Assembly: GCF_028830055.1 (NCBI RefSeq)
Contig: NZ_CP101655.1
Coordinates: 2,250,051-2,314,050, forward strand
Direction: 5' to 3'
DNA: 64,000 nucleotides
Source of the DNA: Pseudomonas serboccidentalis
GTDB taxonomy: Bacteria > Pseudomonadota > Gammaproteobacteria > Pseudomonadales > Pseudomonadaceae
Every line of letters starts with the position of its first letter. Position 1 is the stretch's first letter. Below are positions 8,281 through 17,160 of this stretch, piece by piece. The position numbers and the translations under genes were made by a program. The notes under the pieces were generated by a model, which made no database searches, was not told the origin of the DNA, and saw nothing but the letters and a program-made list of their open reading frames with translations.

Positions 8281-9102
8281 TCAGGGCTTAACCTTGCGCC
8301 CGGCCATGTGCTGCAAATAGCCAATCAACTTCTGCAAATCCCCATCCGGCAACACCTCCGGGGAAAATCCCGGCATCTTCGCCTGTGGCCATTGGCGAAG
8401 ACTCTGCGGATCGCGAATATAGCGTTTGAGGAAGTCCGCACCGAAATACTCGGTCGGGTTATACGGAATATTCAGATCCGGCCCGAACTGCGCATCCCCC
8501 GCACCGTTCAAGCGGTGACAGGCCAGGCAGTTTTTTTGAAACAGCGCAAAACCCTGATTCACCGGGTCATCGGCTTTCAGCGCAGGATCCGGCAACAGGG
8601 CAGGGAAACGCGCCGCCACTGGCGCGATGCGCTGGATGCTGGCCACTTCGAACGGCCACTGCTCCGGGCTGATATTGCCGGCCTGCGGATCGGTCCACAC
8701 CAGATAGAACGGCCCTGCACTGTGCTTGCCTTCCGACAGCGGCGGCCATGGCTGCGCCGGGTCTTCGATCGCCAGCCAGGCCCGCGCGCCCTTACTGTTG
8801 AGCAGCGGTGCAGCGCTCAATTCTGCGGCAAACCCGTCCAGCGCCACCGCTTGCAAGTGGTCGTCCGGCTTGATGCCGGTGAGCAGCGCCGCCACGGGAA
8901 TGGCGCGATAAGTCATGTCCTTCTTGTAGGACACATCGTTCTTGATGGTGAGGGTTTGCACCTGCGGATGCTTGAGCAATTCCTCGGTCTGCCAGGTGCG
9001 ACTGTTGGCGCCCAGCTGCAGATTCAGCTGGGCGGCAGACAAGGGCATGCTCAGCAGCAAGGCCCAGAACACAATGAGCGTTTTCAAATGATCGCCGTCC
9101 AT
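8281..9102 (-). CDS. Secreted cytochrome c with an N-terminal oxidoreductase-like domain
   Basis: 273 residues starting MDGDHLKTLIVFWALLLSMP with a signal peptide cut after LSAA. Residues 25-170 resemble the molybdopterin-binding oxidoreductase/SoxA-type beta fold (LTIKNDVSYKKDMTYRAIPV, LDGFAAELSAAPLL), without recognisable cofactor ligands. The C-terminal 90 residues are a class I cytochrome c domain with CLACH at 192-196 and a likely methionine ligand in KMPGF. It probably transfers electrons in the periplasm; partner unknown. The start is not certain: a TTG five codons in gives a shorter signal sequence. A 31-codon membrane gene lies just upstream on the same strand. Confidence 0.75.
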   Translation of the reverse strand: MDGDHLKTLIVFWALLLSMPLSAAQLNLQLGANSRTWQTEELLKHPQVQTLTIKNDVSYKKDMTYRAIPVAALLTGIKPDDHLQAVALDGFAAELSAAPLLNSKGARAWLAIEDPAQPWPPLSEGKHSAGPFYLVWTDPQAGNISPEQWPFEVASIQRIAPVAARFPALLPDPALKADDPVNQGFALFQKNCLACHRLNGAGDAQFGPDLNIPYNPTEYFGADFLKRYIRDPQSLRQWPQAKMPGFSPEVLPDGDLQKLIGYLQHMAGRKVKP

Positions 9103-9198
9103 GTCGTGGAAGTGCGCAAAGGTTGGCACAGCCACGCTGGCCCGGGTAGCGGGGCCAGTCACATTTTTTGTGGCGATGACGAGCGCCTGCCGCTTGAG

Positions 9199-9294
9199 TC
9201 AGCCGAGCACCTTGGTCAGGTTCGGCAAAATCAACAACAGCGTCGTGGCGAAAAGAATGAGCCCTGCTTGACGAACTTTCGGTTGTTTGAACAT
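9199..9294 (-). CDS. 31-residue single-helix membrane peptide
   Basis: Short frame starting MFKQPKVRQAGLILFATTLL and ending NLTKVLG. A basic N-terminus is followed by one strongly hydrophobic helix, so a small inner-membrane protein is expected. The ATG is preceded by AAAGGCGGT at 6 bases, a good ribosome site. It lies 96 bases upstream of the cytochrome c gene on the same strand and may belong to its transcript. No family is recognised; too short for routine gene calling. Confidence 0.55.
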   Translation of the reverse strand: MFKQPKVRQAGLILFATTLLLILPNLTKVLG

Positions 9295-9432
9295 GGCTTG
9301 ACCGCCTTTATTGTTATTTCCTGATGTCTGCCTGCATATCCATGACGGCAAACGCTGCACTTCCTGTTGAAGAACGTCGGCCCCGGCAAAACCCGACGAC
9401 TCTGACGTACATGTACTACCTTAGAGCCCGCG

Positions 9433-9618
9433 TCACGCGCGGCTTAGATCCATTTCGTATGTATTTGCTGCCGATAGCGATAAAAAAGGCATGAGGCGTA
9501 TTGCCAGCTTCTTTGCCGCCCGCTTGCTAGACAACTCGCCGACCTGAACCGGTTCACCCAGTGGTGGATGACCGTCCGTCTGAGCGTGCGCGTCAACGTC
9601 ATTGAGCGCTGTGGTCAT
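9433..9618 (-). pseudogene. Possible remnant of an MFS transporter (61 codons)
   Basis: Starts MTTALNDVDAHAQTDGHPPL with a good site (GAGG, 6 bases). Residues 35-46 (KRAAKKLAIRLMPFL) look like the cytoplasmic lead-in and beginning of the first helix of phthalate-permease-type major facilitator transporters, but the helix breaks off and the frame ends SAANTYEMDLSRA within 13 residues. This suggests an N-terminus joined to a short tail by an internal deletion. It could also be an unrelated small protein. Nothing else is seen in the surrounding bases 9295-9432 and 9619-9687. Confidence 0.35.
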
Positions 9619-9687
9619 TGAATCCTCGACCACGCGGGACAACAGTGACACCACGAATTTCACTCACCGCACAGGTTCGAGGACGTC

Positions 9688-10893
9688 ATGACCCAAGCTT
9701 TGATTTTCGATGCGTTACGCACGCCCCGCGGCAAAGGCAAGGCCGATGGCGCGCTGCACAGCGTGAAACCGGTGAATCTGGTGGCGGGGTTGTTGACCGC
9801 GCTGCAAAGCCGCACCGCGCTGGACACCAGCCAGGTCGATGACGTGGTGCTCGGATGCGTCACGCCGATTGGCGATCAGGGCTCGGACATCGCCAAGACT
9901 GCGGTGCAAGTGGCGGATTGGGACGTCAGCGTGGCGGGCGTACAAATCAACCGCTTCTGCGCTTCGGGTCTGGAAGCGGTGAACCTCGGAGCGATGAAAG
10001 TCCGTTCCGGCTTCGAAGACCTGGTGGTGGTCGGCGGCGTCGAGTCGATGTCGCGGGTGCCGATGGGCAGCGACGGTGGTGCCTGGGCGCTGGACCCGCA
10101 AACCAACCTGCACAGCCACTTCACCCCGCAGGGCGTTGGCGCGGACCTGATCGCCACCCTTGAAGGCTTCAGCCGTGAGGATGTTGATGCCTACGCGCTG
10201 CACTCGCAGCACAAAGCGGCGCGGGCACGGGCCGACGGTTCGTTCAACAAGTCGCTGGTGCCGGTGCAGGATCAGAACGGCATCATCCTGCTCGACCACG
10301 ACGAATTCATTCGGGCCGAATCGACGATGGAAGGCCTCGGCAAACTCAAGCCGAGTTTCGAAATGATCGGCCAGATGGGTTTTGATGCCACGGCGTTGCG
10401 GGTCTACAGCCACGTCGAGCGGATCAACCATGTGCATACGCCGGGCAACAGCTCCGGGATCGTCGACGGTGCGGCGCTGATGTTGATCGGCTCCGAAGCC
10501 AAGGGCCGTGCACTCGGCCTGCAACCACGGGCGCGAATCGTCGCCACGGCGGTGACCAGCACTGACCCGACCATCATGCTCACCGGTCCGGCACCGGCTA
10601 CGCGCAAGGCGTTGGCCAAGGCCGGTTTGCGCGTGGAAGACATCGACCTGTTCGAGGTTAACGAGGCGTTTGCTTCGGTGGTGCTCAAGTTCATCAAAGA
10701 CATGGCAGTGGACCCGGACAAGGTCAACGTCAACGGCGGCTCCATCGCCATGGGCCACCCGTTGGGCGCCACCGGTTGCGCGATCCTCGGCACCCTGCTC
10801 GATGAACTGGAAACCCGACGCCTGCGTTACGGCCTGGCGACGCTGTGCGTCGGCGGCGGCATGGGCATTGCCACCATCATCGAACGCCTCTGA
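9688..10893 (+). CDS. Acetyl-CoA acyltransferase (thiolase)
   Basis: 401 residues; catalyses thiolytic cleavage of 3-ketoacyl-CoA, the last step of beta-oxidation. All catalytic elements are present: nucleophile Cys91 in [11 protein letters not shown], His357 in [14 protein letters not shown] and Cys387 in [16 protein letters not shown] precedes the ATG. Only 24 bases separate it from the multifunctional hydratase/dehydrogenase gene, so the two form a beta-oxidation operon like PA1736-PA1737 of P. aeruginosa (from memory), distinct from the main fadBA. Confidence 0.93.
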   Translation: MTQALIFDALRTPRGKGKADGALHSVKPVNLVAGLLTALQSRTALDTSQVDDVVLGCVTPIGDQGSDIAKTAVQVADWDVSVAGVQINRFCASGLEAVNLGAMKVRSGFEDLVVVGGVESMSRVPMGSDGGAWALDPQTNLHSHFTPQGVGADLIATLEGFSREDVDAYALHSQHKAARARADGSFNKSLVPVQDQNGIILLDHDEFIRAESTMEGLGKLKPSFEMIGQMGFDATALRVYSHVERINHVHTPGNSSGIVDGAALMLIGSEAKGRALGLQPRARIVATAVTSTDPTIMLTGPAPATRKALAKAGLRVEDIDLFEVNEAFASVVLKFIKDMAVDPDKVNVNGGSIAMGHPLGATGCAILGTLLDELETRRLRYGLATLCVGGGMGIATIIERL

Positions 10894-10917
10894 GCCCCGA
10901 ATTCAAGGAACCTTGTT

Positions 10918-13062
10918 ATGAGCGAAGCCATTCGTTACGAAAAAGGCCAGGACGGCATCGTCGTGCTGACCATCGACCTGCCGGGCCAGAGCGCCAACAC
11001 CATGAACGCTGTGTACCGCCAGGCCATGGGCGCCTGCGTTGCGCGTCTGCTGGCGGACAAAGACAGCATCACCGGAGTCATCATCACCTCGGCCAAGAAG
11101 ACCTTCTTTGCCGGCGGCGACCTCAACGAGCTGATCAAGGTCGGCAAGCCCGAGGCCAAAGCCTTTTACGACCGGGTGCTGAGCCTCAAAGCTCAGTTGC
11201 GCACCCTGGAAACCCTCGGCAAACCCGTGGTCGCCGCCATTAACGGTGCGGCGCTCGGCGGTGGCTGGGAAATCTGTCTGGCCTGCCATCACCGGGTGGC
11301 GCTGGACGATGACTCGGTGCAGCTCGGTCTGCCGGAAGTGACCCTCGGCCTGCTGCCAGGTGGCGGCGGGGTGGTGCGCATGGTGCGCATGCTCGGCATC
11401 GAAAAAGCCCTGCCTTATCTGCTCGAAGGCAAGAAGGTACGCCCGCAACAGGCGTTACAGGCCGGTTTGATCGATGAACTGGCGGCGGATCGTGACGAGC
11501 TGCTGAGCAAGGCTCGCGCATGGATTGTCGCCAACCCGACGGCTGTGCAGCGTTGGGACGTGAAGGGCTATCAGATCCCCGGCGGCACACCGTCGAATCC
11601 GAAGGTCGCGCAGATGTTGGCGATTGCGCCGTCGATCCTGCGGGCGAAAACCCAGGGCACGCTGCCGGCGCCAGAGAAGATTCTGTGCGCGGCGGTGGAA
11701 GGCGCGCAGGTGGACTTCGACACCGCGCACCTGATCGAAACCCGTTATTTCACCGAACTGACCACCGGGCAGATCTCGAAAAACCTGATCGGCACCTTCT
11801 GGTTTCAGCTCAACGAGATCAATGCCGGTGGTTCGCGCCCGCAGGGTTTTGAGCCATATGTCACGCGCAAGGTCGGCGTGCTGGGCGCAGGGATGATGGG
11901 TGCCGGAATTGCCTTCGTCAGCGCCTCGGCCGGTATTGACGTGGTGCTCAAGGACATCAACCTGGCGGCGGCCGAGAAGGGCAAGGCGCATTCGGCTGCG
12001 TTGCTCGACAAGAAAGTCGCCCGGGGCCAGATGACCGCCGAAAAACGCGACGCGGTGCTGGCGCGGATCCAGCCCAGCGAGAACGATGCCGATCTGGCCG
12101 GCTGCGACTTGATTATCGAAGCCGTGTTCGAGGATCGCGAGCTGAAAGCTAAGGTCTCGGCGGCGGCGCAAAAAGTGGTCGGTAGCGATGCGGTGATTGC
12201 CTCCAACACCTCGACCTTGCCGATCACCGGGCTGGCGACGGCAGTGCCGGACCAGCGCAAGTTCATCGGCCTGCATTTCTTCAGTCCGGTGGAAAAAATG
12301 CCGCTGGTGGAAATCATCAAAGGTGCGCAGACCAGCGATGAAACCCTGGCGCGGGGTTTCGACTTCGTTCTGCAAATCAAGAAAACCCCGATCGTGGTCA
12401 ACGACAGTCGTGGCTTCTTTACCTCGCGGGTGTTTGGCACCTTTACCAACGAAGGCATCGCCATGCTCGGCGAGGGTGTGAGCGCGCCGATGATCGAGAC
12501 CGAAGCGCGCAAGGCCGGGATGCCGGTCGGGCCGCTGGCGATCTCCGACGAAGTTTCCCTCAGCCTGATGAGCCATATCCGCCAGCAAACGGCCAAAGAC
12601 CTGCAAGCAGAAGGGAAACCGCTGATAGAGCATCCGGCGTTCGCCGTGATTGACTTGCTGCTCAACGAATACAAACGTCCGGGCAAAGCCGCCGGTGGTG
12701 GTTTCTACGATTACCCGGCCAGAGCTCAGAAACATCTGTGGCCGGAGTTGAAGACGCGCTTCGAGAAGGCGGACGGGCAGATTTCGCCGAAGGATGTGCG
12801 TGATCGTCTGCTGTTTGTGCAGGCCCTGGAAACCGTGCGCTGCGTGGAGGAGGGCGTGCTGACCTCGACGGCGGATGCCAACGTCGGCTCGATCTTCGGC
12901 ATCGGTTTTGCGCCGTGGACCGGCGGTGCGCTGCAGTTCATCAATCAGTACGGCGTGCAGGACTTCGTTGCGCGCGCGCAATACCTGGCCGAGCAGTATG
13001 GCGAGCGCTTTGCGCCACCGGCACTGCTGCTGGAGAAAGCGGCGAAAGGCGAGTTGTTTTAA
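10918..13062 (+). CDS. Multifunctional enoyl-CoA hydratase/3-hydroxyacyl-CoA dehydrogenase
   Basis: 714 residues. The N-terminal crotonase domain (about 1-190) carries the oxyanion-hole segment AAINGAALGGGWEICLA. The NAD-binding dehydrogenase domain starts near 315 with VGVLGAGMMGAGIAFVSA, and the catalytic region has GLHFFSPVEKMPLVEII and the SRGFFTSRVF segment. It hydrates enoyl-CoA and oxidises the 3-hydroxy product, feeding the thiolase upstream. FadJ-like domain order. AAGGAA lies 8 bases before the start. Substrate chain length is not determinable here. Confidence 0.93.
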   Translation: MSEAIRYEKGQDGIVVLTIDLPGQSANTMNAVYRQAMGACVARLLADKDSITGVIITSAKKTFFAGGDLNELIKVGKPEAKAFYDRVLSLKAQLRTLETLGKPVVAAINGAALGGGWEICLACHHRVALDDDSVQLGLPEVTLGLLPGGGGVVRMVRMLGIEKALPYLLEGKKVRPQQALQAGLIDELAADRDELLSKARAWIVANPTAVQRWDVKGYQIPGGTPSNPKVAQMLAIAPSILRAKTQGTLPAPEKILCAAVEGAQVDFDTAHLIETRYFTELTTGQISKNLIGTFWFQLNEINAGGSRPQGFEPYVTRKVGVLGAGMMGAGIAFVSASAGIDVVLKDINLAAAEKGKAHSAALLDKKVARGQMTAEKRDAVLARIQPSENDADLAGCDLIIEAVFEDRELKAKVSAAAQKVVGSDAVIASNTSTLPITGLATAVPDQRKFIGLHFFSPVEKMPLVEIIKGAQTSDETLARGFDFVLQIKKTPIVVNDSRGFFTSRVFGTFTNEGIAMLGEGVSAPMIETEARKAGMPVGPLAISDEVSLSLMSHIRQQTAKDLQAEGKPLIEHPAFAVIDLLLNEYKRPGKAAGGGFYDYPARAQKHLWPELKTRFEKADGQISPKDVRDRLLFVQALETVRCVEEGVLTSTADANVGSIFGIGFAPWTGGALQFINQYGVQDFVARAQYLAEQYGERFAPPALLLEKAAKGELF

Positions 13063-13157
13063 GTGATCGGATGAACGCTGCGGGGCTTGCCTTGCCTGGG
13101 TGTTTCAAGGCAGGCTCTGGGGTGTTCATTATTCCCATCACGTGTCAGGTATTTTTT

Positions 13158-13880
13158 ATGTCGCTACGCATCTGCATTCTGGAAACCGACATCCTGCGTC
13201 CGGAACTGGTCGATCAATATCAGGGTTACGGGCAGATGTTCCAGCGCCTGTTCTCGCAGCAACCGATTGCCGCCGAGTTCACCGTGTACAACGTGATGCA
13301 GGGCGAATATCCGAGCGATGATCTGACCTTCGACGCGTACCTGATCACCGGCAGCAAGGCCGATTCGTTCGGCACCGACCCGTGGATCCAGACCCTCAAA
13401 CAATACCTGCTGACGCGCTATGAGCGCGGCGACAAGCTGCTCGGCGTGTGCTTCGGCCACCAACTGCTGGCGCTGCTGCTGGGCGGCAAGAGCGAGCGTG
13501 CCAGCCAGGGCTGGGGTGTCGGCACCCACAACTACAAACTGGCGGCCAAGGCGCCGTGGATGAGCCCGGTGCGTGAAGAACTGACGCTGCTGATCAGCCA
13601 CCAGGATCAGGTCACCGCGCTGCCGGAAAACGCTACAGTCATCGCCTCCAGCGATTTCTGCCCGTTTGCCGCGTATCACATCAACGATCAGGTGCTGTGC
13701 TTCCAGGGCCACCCGGAATTCATTCACGACTATTCGCGGGCGCTGTTGGATCTGCGCCAGGAAGCGCTGGGCTCTCAGATCTACTCCAAAGGCGTCGCCA
13801 GTCTGGAGCAGGAGCACCATGGCACGACCGTGGCGGAATGGATGATGCGCTTTGTGGCGCACAAACCAGAAGCGGCTTAA
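13158..13880 (+). CDS. Class I glutamine amidotransferase-like protein
   Basis: 240 residues with a triad glutaminase fold: Cys98 in GVCFGHQLLA, His185 and Glu187 in FQGHPEF. Members of this family hydrolyse glutamine or related gamma-glutamyl compounds. No synthetase partner is adjacent, so it may be a free-standing GMP-synthase-like amidotransferase homologue (PA1742 type). The ATG at 13158 is weakly supported by CAGGT; the 95-base leader contains a hairpin (TGCCTTG/CAAGGCA, about 13089-13113) of unknown role. Confidence 0.82.
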   Translation: MSLRICILETDILRPELVDQYQGYGQMFQRLFSQQPIAAEFTVYNVMQGEYPSDDLTFDAYLITGSKADSFGTDPWIQTLKQYLLTRYERGDKLLGVCFGHQLLALLLGGKSERASQGWGVGTHNYKLAAKAPWMSPVREELTLLISHQDQVTALPENATVIASSDFCPFAAYHINDQVLCFQGHPEFIHDYSRALLDLRQEALGSQIYSKGVASLEQEHHGTTVAEWMMRFVAHKPEAA

Positions 13881-13884
13881 CAGC

Positions 13885-13979
13885 AGATCAAAAGATCGCA
13901 GCCTGCACCTCCTACAGGGTGTACACCATCCCAATGTAGGAGCTGCCGAAGGTTCGGGCCGCGTTCGGACGATCTTTTG
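13885..13979. repeat. Decayed REPIN with altered heads
   Basis: The left arm TCAAAAGATCGCAGCCTGC has lost the GGCAG of the head. The right arm GTAGGAGCTGCCGAAGG continues with TTCGGGCCGCGTTCGGA before the usual GATCTTTTGC, giving an enlarged CCGAA/TTCGG stem. See findings. Confidence 0.85.
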
Positions 13980-13990
13980 CTTTTGCCTCT

Positions 13991-14962
13991 CTATAACCAT
14001 CCCGATTTCTTGAAACTCGCCCACAAACTCACACACCCCACCGTGATAAACCCCAGCACGCCGAAGTAGCCGTAGTGCCAGCTCAGCTCCGGCATGTTCT
14101 GGAAGTTCATCCCGTAAATTCCCGCCACCGCCGTCGGGAACGCCAGAATCGCTGCCCACGCGGCAAACTTGCGCTGCACCACACTTTGCCTTGAGGCCTC
14201 AAGCAACACGCCGACCTCGATGGTCTGGCTGGCAATGTCCGCCAGGGTGGTCAAGTCTTCCATTTGCCGCGTGACGTGGATCTGCACATCGCGGAAGTAC
14301 GGACGCATGTTCTTGTCGATGAACGGGAAGCTCAGCTTCTGCAGCTCCTCACCGATCTCCACCATCGGTGCCGCATAACGGCGCAGGCGCAGGACATCGC
14401 GGCGCAGGCCGTGAAGTTTCTGGATGTCATGCTCGTTCAACGCACTGCACAGCACGTTGCGCTCCAGCTCATCGATCTCGGCATGAATCGCTTCGCCCAC
14501 CGGCTGGTAGTTTTCGATCACGAAATCCAGGATCGCATAGAGTACGAAATCTTCCCCGTGCTCCAACAACAGCGGACGCGCCTCACAGCGTTGACGGACA
14601 TGCGCGTAGGACGCCGAGTGGCCATTGCGGGCGGTGATGATGTAGCCCTTGCCGGCGAAGATATGCGTTTCGATGAACTGCAAAATCCCGTGCTCGCGAA
14701 TCGGCGAGTAGATGACGATAAACAAAGCGTCGCCAAAGGTTTCCAGCTTCGGCCGACTGTGTTTTTCCAGGGCGTCTTCGATGGCCAGTTCGTGCAGGTT
14801 GAACTGGCGTTGCAGGTTGGCCAGTTCCTGAGCGTCCGGCTCTTCGAGGCCGATCCAGACAAAGTGCCCGGTTTTGGCGGCCCAGGCGGCGCCCTCATCG
14901 AGGGTAATATTGGTGACTTTCTTACCGGCGCTGTAAACCGCAGCAGCAACAACTCGACCCAT
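13991..14962 (-). CDS. corA: CorA-family magnesium/divalent cation channel
   Basis: 323 residues. A large N-terminal cytoplasmic domain is followed by two C-terminal membrane helices (about 262-282 and 295-316) joined by the signature loop YGMNFQNMPEL; GMN is the selectivity motif of CorA. It forms pentameric channels for Mg2+ (or Co2+/Ni2+) in the inner membrane. The ATG at 14962 gives MGRVVAAAVYSAG. Transcribed leftward, convergent with the amidotransferase gene. A second, divergent CorA/ZntB-like gene (cmaX) lies at 54 kb. Confidence 0.9.
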   Translation of the reverse strand: MGRVVAAAVYSAGKKVTNITLDEGAAWAAKTGHFVWIGLEEPDAQELANLQRQFNLHELAIEDALEKHSRPKLETFGDALFIVIYSPIREHGILQFIETHIFAGKGYIITARNGHSASYAHVRQRCEARPLLLEHGEDFVLYAILDFVIENYQPVGEAIHAEIDELERNVLCSALNEHDIQKLHGLRRDVLRLRRYAAPMVEIGEELQKLSFPFIDKNMRPYFRDVQIHVTRQMEDLTTLADIASQTIEVGVLLEASRQSVVQRKFAAWAAILAFPTAVAGIYGMNFQNMPELSWHYGYFGVLGFITVGCVSLWASFKKSGWL

Positions 14963-15070
14963 GGTGGTGATTCACTTCTTCTTGGCAGATGGCAGGGAGT
15001 ACAAGGCTTCAGCTTAGCTGCGTCGCTGCTTGAGAGTCAGGTGAAATCTGCACAGTTCACCCGGCAAAAG

Positions 15071-15096
15071 AAAACCCGCACGAGGCGGGTTTGTTT
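15071..15096 (-). terminator. Terminator after plsC-like gene
   Basis: Leftward reading: AACCCGCCTCGTGCGGGTT followed by TTCTTTT, directly after the acyltransferase stop codon. Confidence 0.75.
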
Positions 15097-15097
15097 T

Positions 15098-15820
15098 TCA
15101 CGCAGCCTGTAGCTGCTGATCCATCGCGGCGATGCATTCGCGCATCTGTTCGCGGCACTGGGTCATGAGCATGGGCATGTCATCCATGGTCAGCCCGGCT
15201 GTAGGAATGGCCGGCAGCGAGCGTATGAGAATTTCCCCGCTGCGCCAGCGATTCAGGCGCATGTGTTTGATGTAGCTGCTGACGCACACCGGCACGATCG
15301 GCACGCCGGCGGCAATCGCCATCTGGAACGCGCCCTTTTTAAACGGCAGCAGCTCTTCACCGAGGTTGCGCGTGCCTTCCGGGAACACCCAGATCGAGGT
15401 GTCTTCGTGCTGCAAGGTGTGGGTCGTGGTGAGCATCGACTTGCGCGCCTTCTGCGCATTGCCACGATCGATCAACACATTGCCGGCCAGCCAGAACAAT
15501 TGCCCGAACAGCGGCACCCATTTCAGGCTTTTCTTGCCGATGCACACGGTACGCCGGGGCACCACGTTGCCGAACACAAACAGGTCGTAGTTGGACTGAT
15601 GGTTGGCGATGATTACGCAACTGTCGGGCTTGTTCATCAACGGGCCGACATCGGCCTTTACCCGCAGGCGCAGAATGCACATGGCCGGAAGCGCGTAGAG
15701 GCGGGCGCACAGACGGCTGTTGTCCGGGTTGAACGGACGGCACAGGCCGAGGATCACTCCCAGTACACCGGCCAGAATAAAGTGCAGGCCCATCAACAAC
15801 ATACGAAACACAAACAGCAT
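15098..15820 (-). CDS. 1-acyl-sn-glycerol-3-phosphate acyltransferase (PlsC family)
   Basis: 240 residues with an N-terminal membrane helix (MLFVFRMLLMGLHFILAGVL). The acyltransferase motifs are clear: HQSNYD (H-X4-D) in block I, the GKKSLKWVPLFG stretch, FPEGTR in block III and VPIVPVCVSS in block IV. It acylates lysophosphatidic acid at the inner membrane in phospholipid synthesis; specificity among PlsC paralogues is unknown. The ATG at 15820 has GGTGGGG upstream; an in-frame TTG 60 bases earlier has no site. Confidence 0.88.
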   Translation of the reverse strand: MLFVFRMLLMGLHFILAGVLGVILGLCRPFNPDNSRLCARLYALPAMCILRLRVKADVGPLMNKPDSCVIIANHQSNYDLFVFGNVVPRRTVCIGKKSLKWVPLFGQLFWLAGNVLIDRGNAQKARKSMLTTTHTLQHEDTSIWVFPEGTRNLGEELLPFKKGAFQMAIAAGVPIVPVCVSSYIKHMRLNRWRSGEILIRSLPAIPTAGLTMDDMPMLMTQCREQMRECIAAMDQQLQAA

Positions 15821-15982
15821 TTTCAGGCCCCACCGGGACAAAAGGTGGCGCAGTGTACGGATGTGCACTGTTTTCGGCAATTGCTGCTATAGAGTCCGGA
15901 GATAGGCGATGTTTAAGCGCATGTTTCCGGAGTGTGCGTCAGACGCGTCCTAGAGCCGTTGACGATTCATCAACTGAACGCG

Positions 15983-16018
15983 CAAGAAAAAGCCCGACAC
16001 GACGGTCGGGCTTTTCTT
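15983..16018 (-). terminator. Terminator after the crotonase gene
   Basis: Symmetric hairpin AAGCCCGACcgtcgtGTCGGGCTT flanked by A and T runs, 20 bases after the crotonase stop on the leftward strand. Confidence 0.8.
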
Positions 16019-16037
16019 CGGCTCGGGCAACGAGGGA

Positions 16038-16727
16038 TTAGCCCAGGTGCTCCTGGTCCTGGATGATCGCGTTGTCGAGGGCCTCAAGCAGCGCCTTGCG
16101 CACCTTGAGCTTGGTGTTCTTGTGCGCGTTCATGTTGATCTTCTTCAACTGACGCGCGGCGGCCAGGGCAGCGCCTTGCAGTTCTTCGGCAGCGACCACC
16201 TTGTCGAGGAAACCGGCATCCACAGCGCTCTTCGGATCAAACATCTCACCGTTGATCACCGAACGGTGGAACGCCGAACGACGCAAGCGATCACGCGCCA
16301 GCTCAATGCCGGCGTGGTGCATGGTCATGCCGATCTGCACCTCGTTCAGGCCGATGCTGAACGGACCGTCGACGCCAATGCGGTAGTCGGCAGACAACAA
16401 CAGGAACGCGCCCTTGGCCACCGCGTGCCCAGGGCACGCAACGATCACCGGGAACGGGTGAGAGAGCAGGCGACGCGCCAGGGTCGACCCCGCAGTCACC
16501 AGCGCCACGGCTTCTTTAGGGCCGGCGGTCATCACCTTCAGGTCGTAGCCACCGGACAGAATCCCCGGCTGACCGGTAATGATCACGATGGCACGATCAG
16601 TCACCGCCTGATCCAGCGCCGCGTTGAACGCCGCAATCACGTCAGGGGAAATGGCATTGACCTTGCCGTTGTTCAAGGTCAGGGTCGCGATGCCGTCTTC
16701 GAGGTGGTAGGCAATCAACTCACTCAT
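16038..16727 (-). CDS. Crotonase/enoyl-CoA hydratase-family protein
   Basis: 229 residues with the crotonase fold. Oxyanion-hole residues are placed by GQPGILSGGYDLKVM and ACPGHAVAKGAFLLLSADYR. The usual catalytic glutamates of true enoyl-CoA hydratase are not obvious (the second region reads NEVQIGMTMHHAG), so it may be an isomerase, a thioesterase or another crotonase activity. Monocistronic, with its own terminator. AAGGAATTGCGTC precedes the ATG. Confidence 0.82.
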   Translation of the reverse strand: MSELIAYHLEDGIATLTLNNGKVNAISPDVIAAFNAALDQAVTDRAIVIITGQPGILSGGYDLKVMTAGPKEAVALVTAGSTLARRLLSHPFPVIVACPGHAVAKGAFLLLSADYRIGVDGPFSIGLNEVQIGMTMHHAGIELARDRLRRSAFHRSVINGEMFDPKSAVDAGFLDKVVAAEELQGAALAAARQLKKINMNAHKNTKLKVRKALLEALDNAIIQDQEHLG

Positions 16728-16955
16728 GACGCAATTCCTTGTAAGAAAGATGGGCAGACGTTACTCACCACCGTAGGCCAGGTAAAGCGCCGTGACTGAC
16801 TCGCCGGTCACCGTTTCCCGGCTCGCCCGGCGTAGCGCGCCGTTCTGCTTCTATATAGAAGGGGTGCCGTTACCAGAGAATGGCCGGTTTGCCATCGGCC
16901 GCCGGTGGGTGAAACGCCTTTTTGTCTTAAGCGCATGAAAATTCTGAAAAAAAGT

Positions 16956-16984
16956 TTGCCATCAGAAAAGCTTTCGACTACATT
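16956..16984 (+). promoter_or_regulatory. Probable promoter of the tRNA-Ser gene
   Basis: TTGCCA (16956-16961), 17-base spacer, TACATT (16979-16984), about 38 bases before the mature tRNA 5' end. The rest of the 295-base gap before the tRNA shows no gene. Confidence 0.5.
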
Positions 16985-17022
16985 AGCGCGCCTCGACAGA
17001 CAGAACATGTTTGAAGAGATAC

Positions 17023-17112
17023 GGTGAAGTGTCCGAGTGGCTTAAGGAGCACGCCTGGAAAGTGTGTATACAGGAAACTGTATCGAGAGTTCGAATCTCT
17101 CCTTCACCGCCA
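17023..17112 (+). tRNA. tRNA-Ser (anticodon GGA)
   Basis: 90 bases with a complete cloverleaf: acceptor GGTGAAG pairs with CTTCACC, discriminator G and encoded CCA end at 17112. The anticodon loop CTGGAAA gives GGA (reads UCC and UCU). The long variable arm (TGTATACAGGAAACTGTAT) and the GTTCGAATC T-loop are typical of serine tRNA. Single gene with its own promoter and terminator; no integrase fragment lies beside it. Confidence 0.97.
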
Positions 17113-17124
17113 AATTAAGTACAC

Positions 17125-17160
17125 AAAACCCCTGATTTCGAAAGAGATCAGGGGTTTTGT
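17125..17160 (+). terminator. Terminator after tRNA-Ser
   Basis: Hairpin ACCCCTGAT..ATCAGGGGT followed by TTTGTGG, 13 bases after the CCA end. Confidence 0.85.

Noticed and set aside
13063-13157. Leader hairpin before the amidotransferase gene as a riboswitch
   Set aside because: Only a simple stem (TGCCTTG/CAAGGCA) is present; no known riboswitch core can be drawn.
17023-17160. tRNA-Ser as an integration site for a genomic island
   Set aside because: No integrase gene, no repeated tRNA 3' end in the window, and the next genes have ordinary composition.
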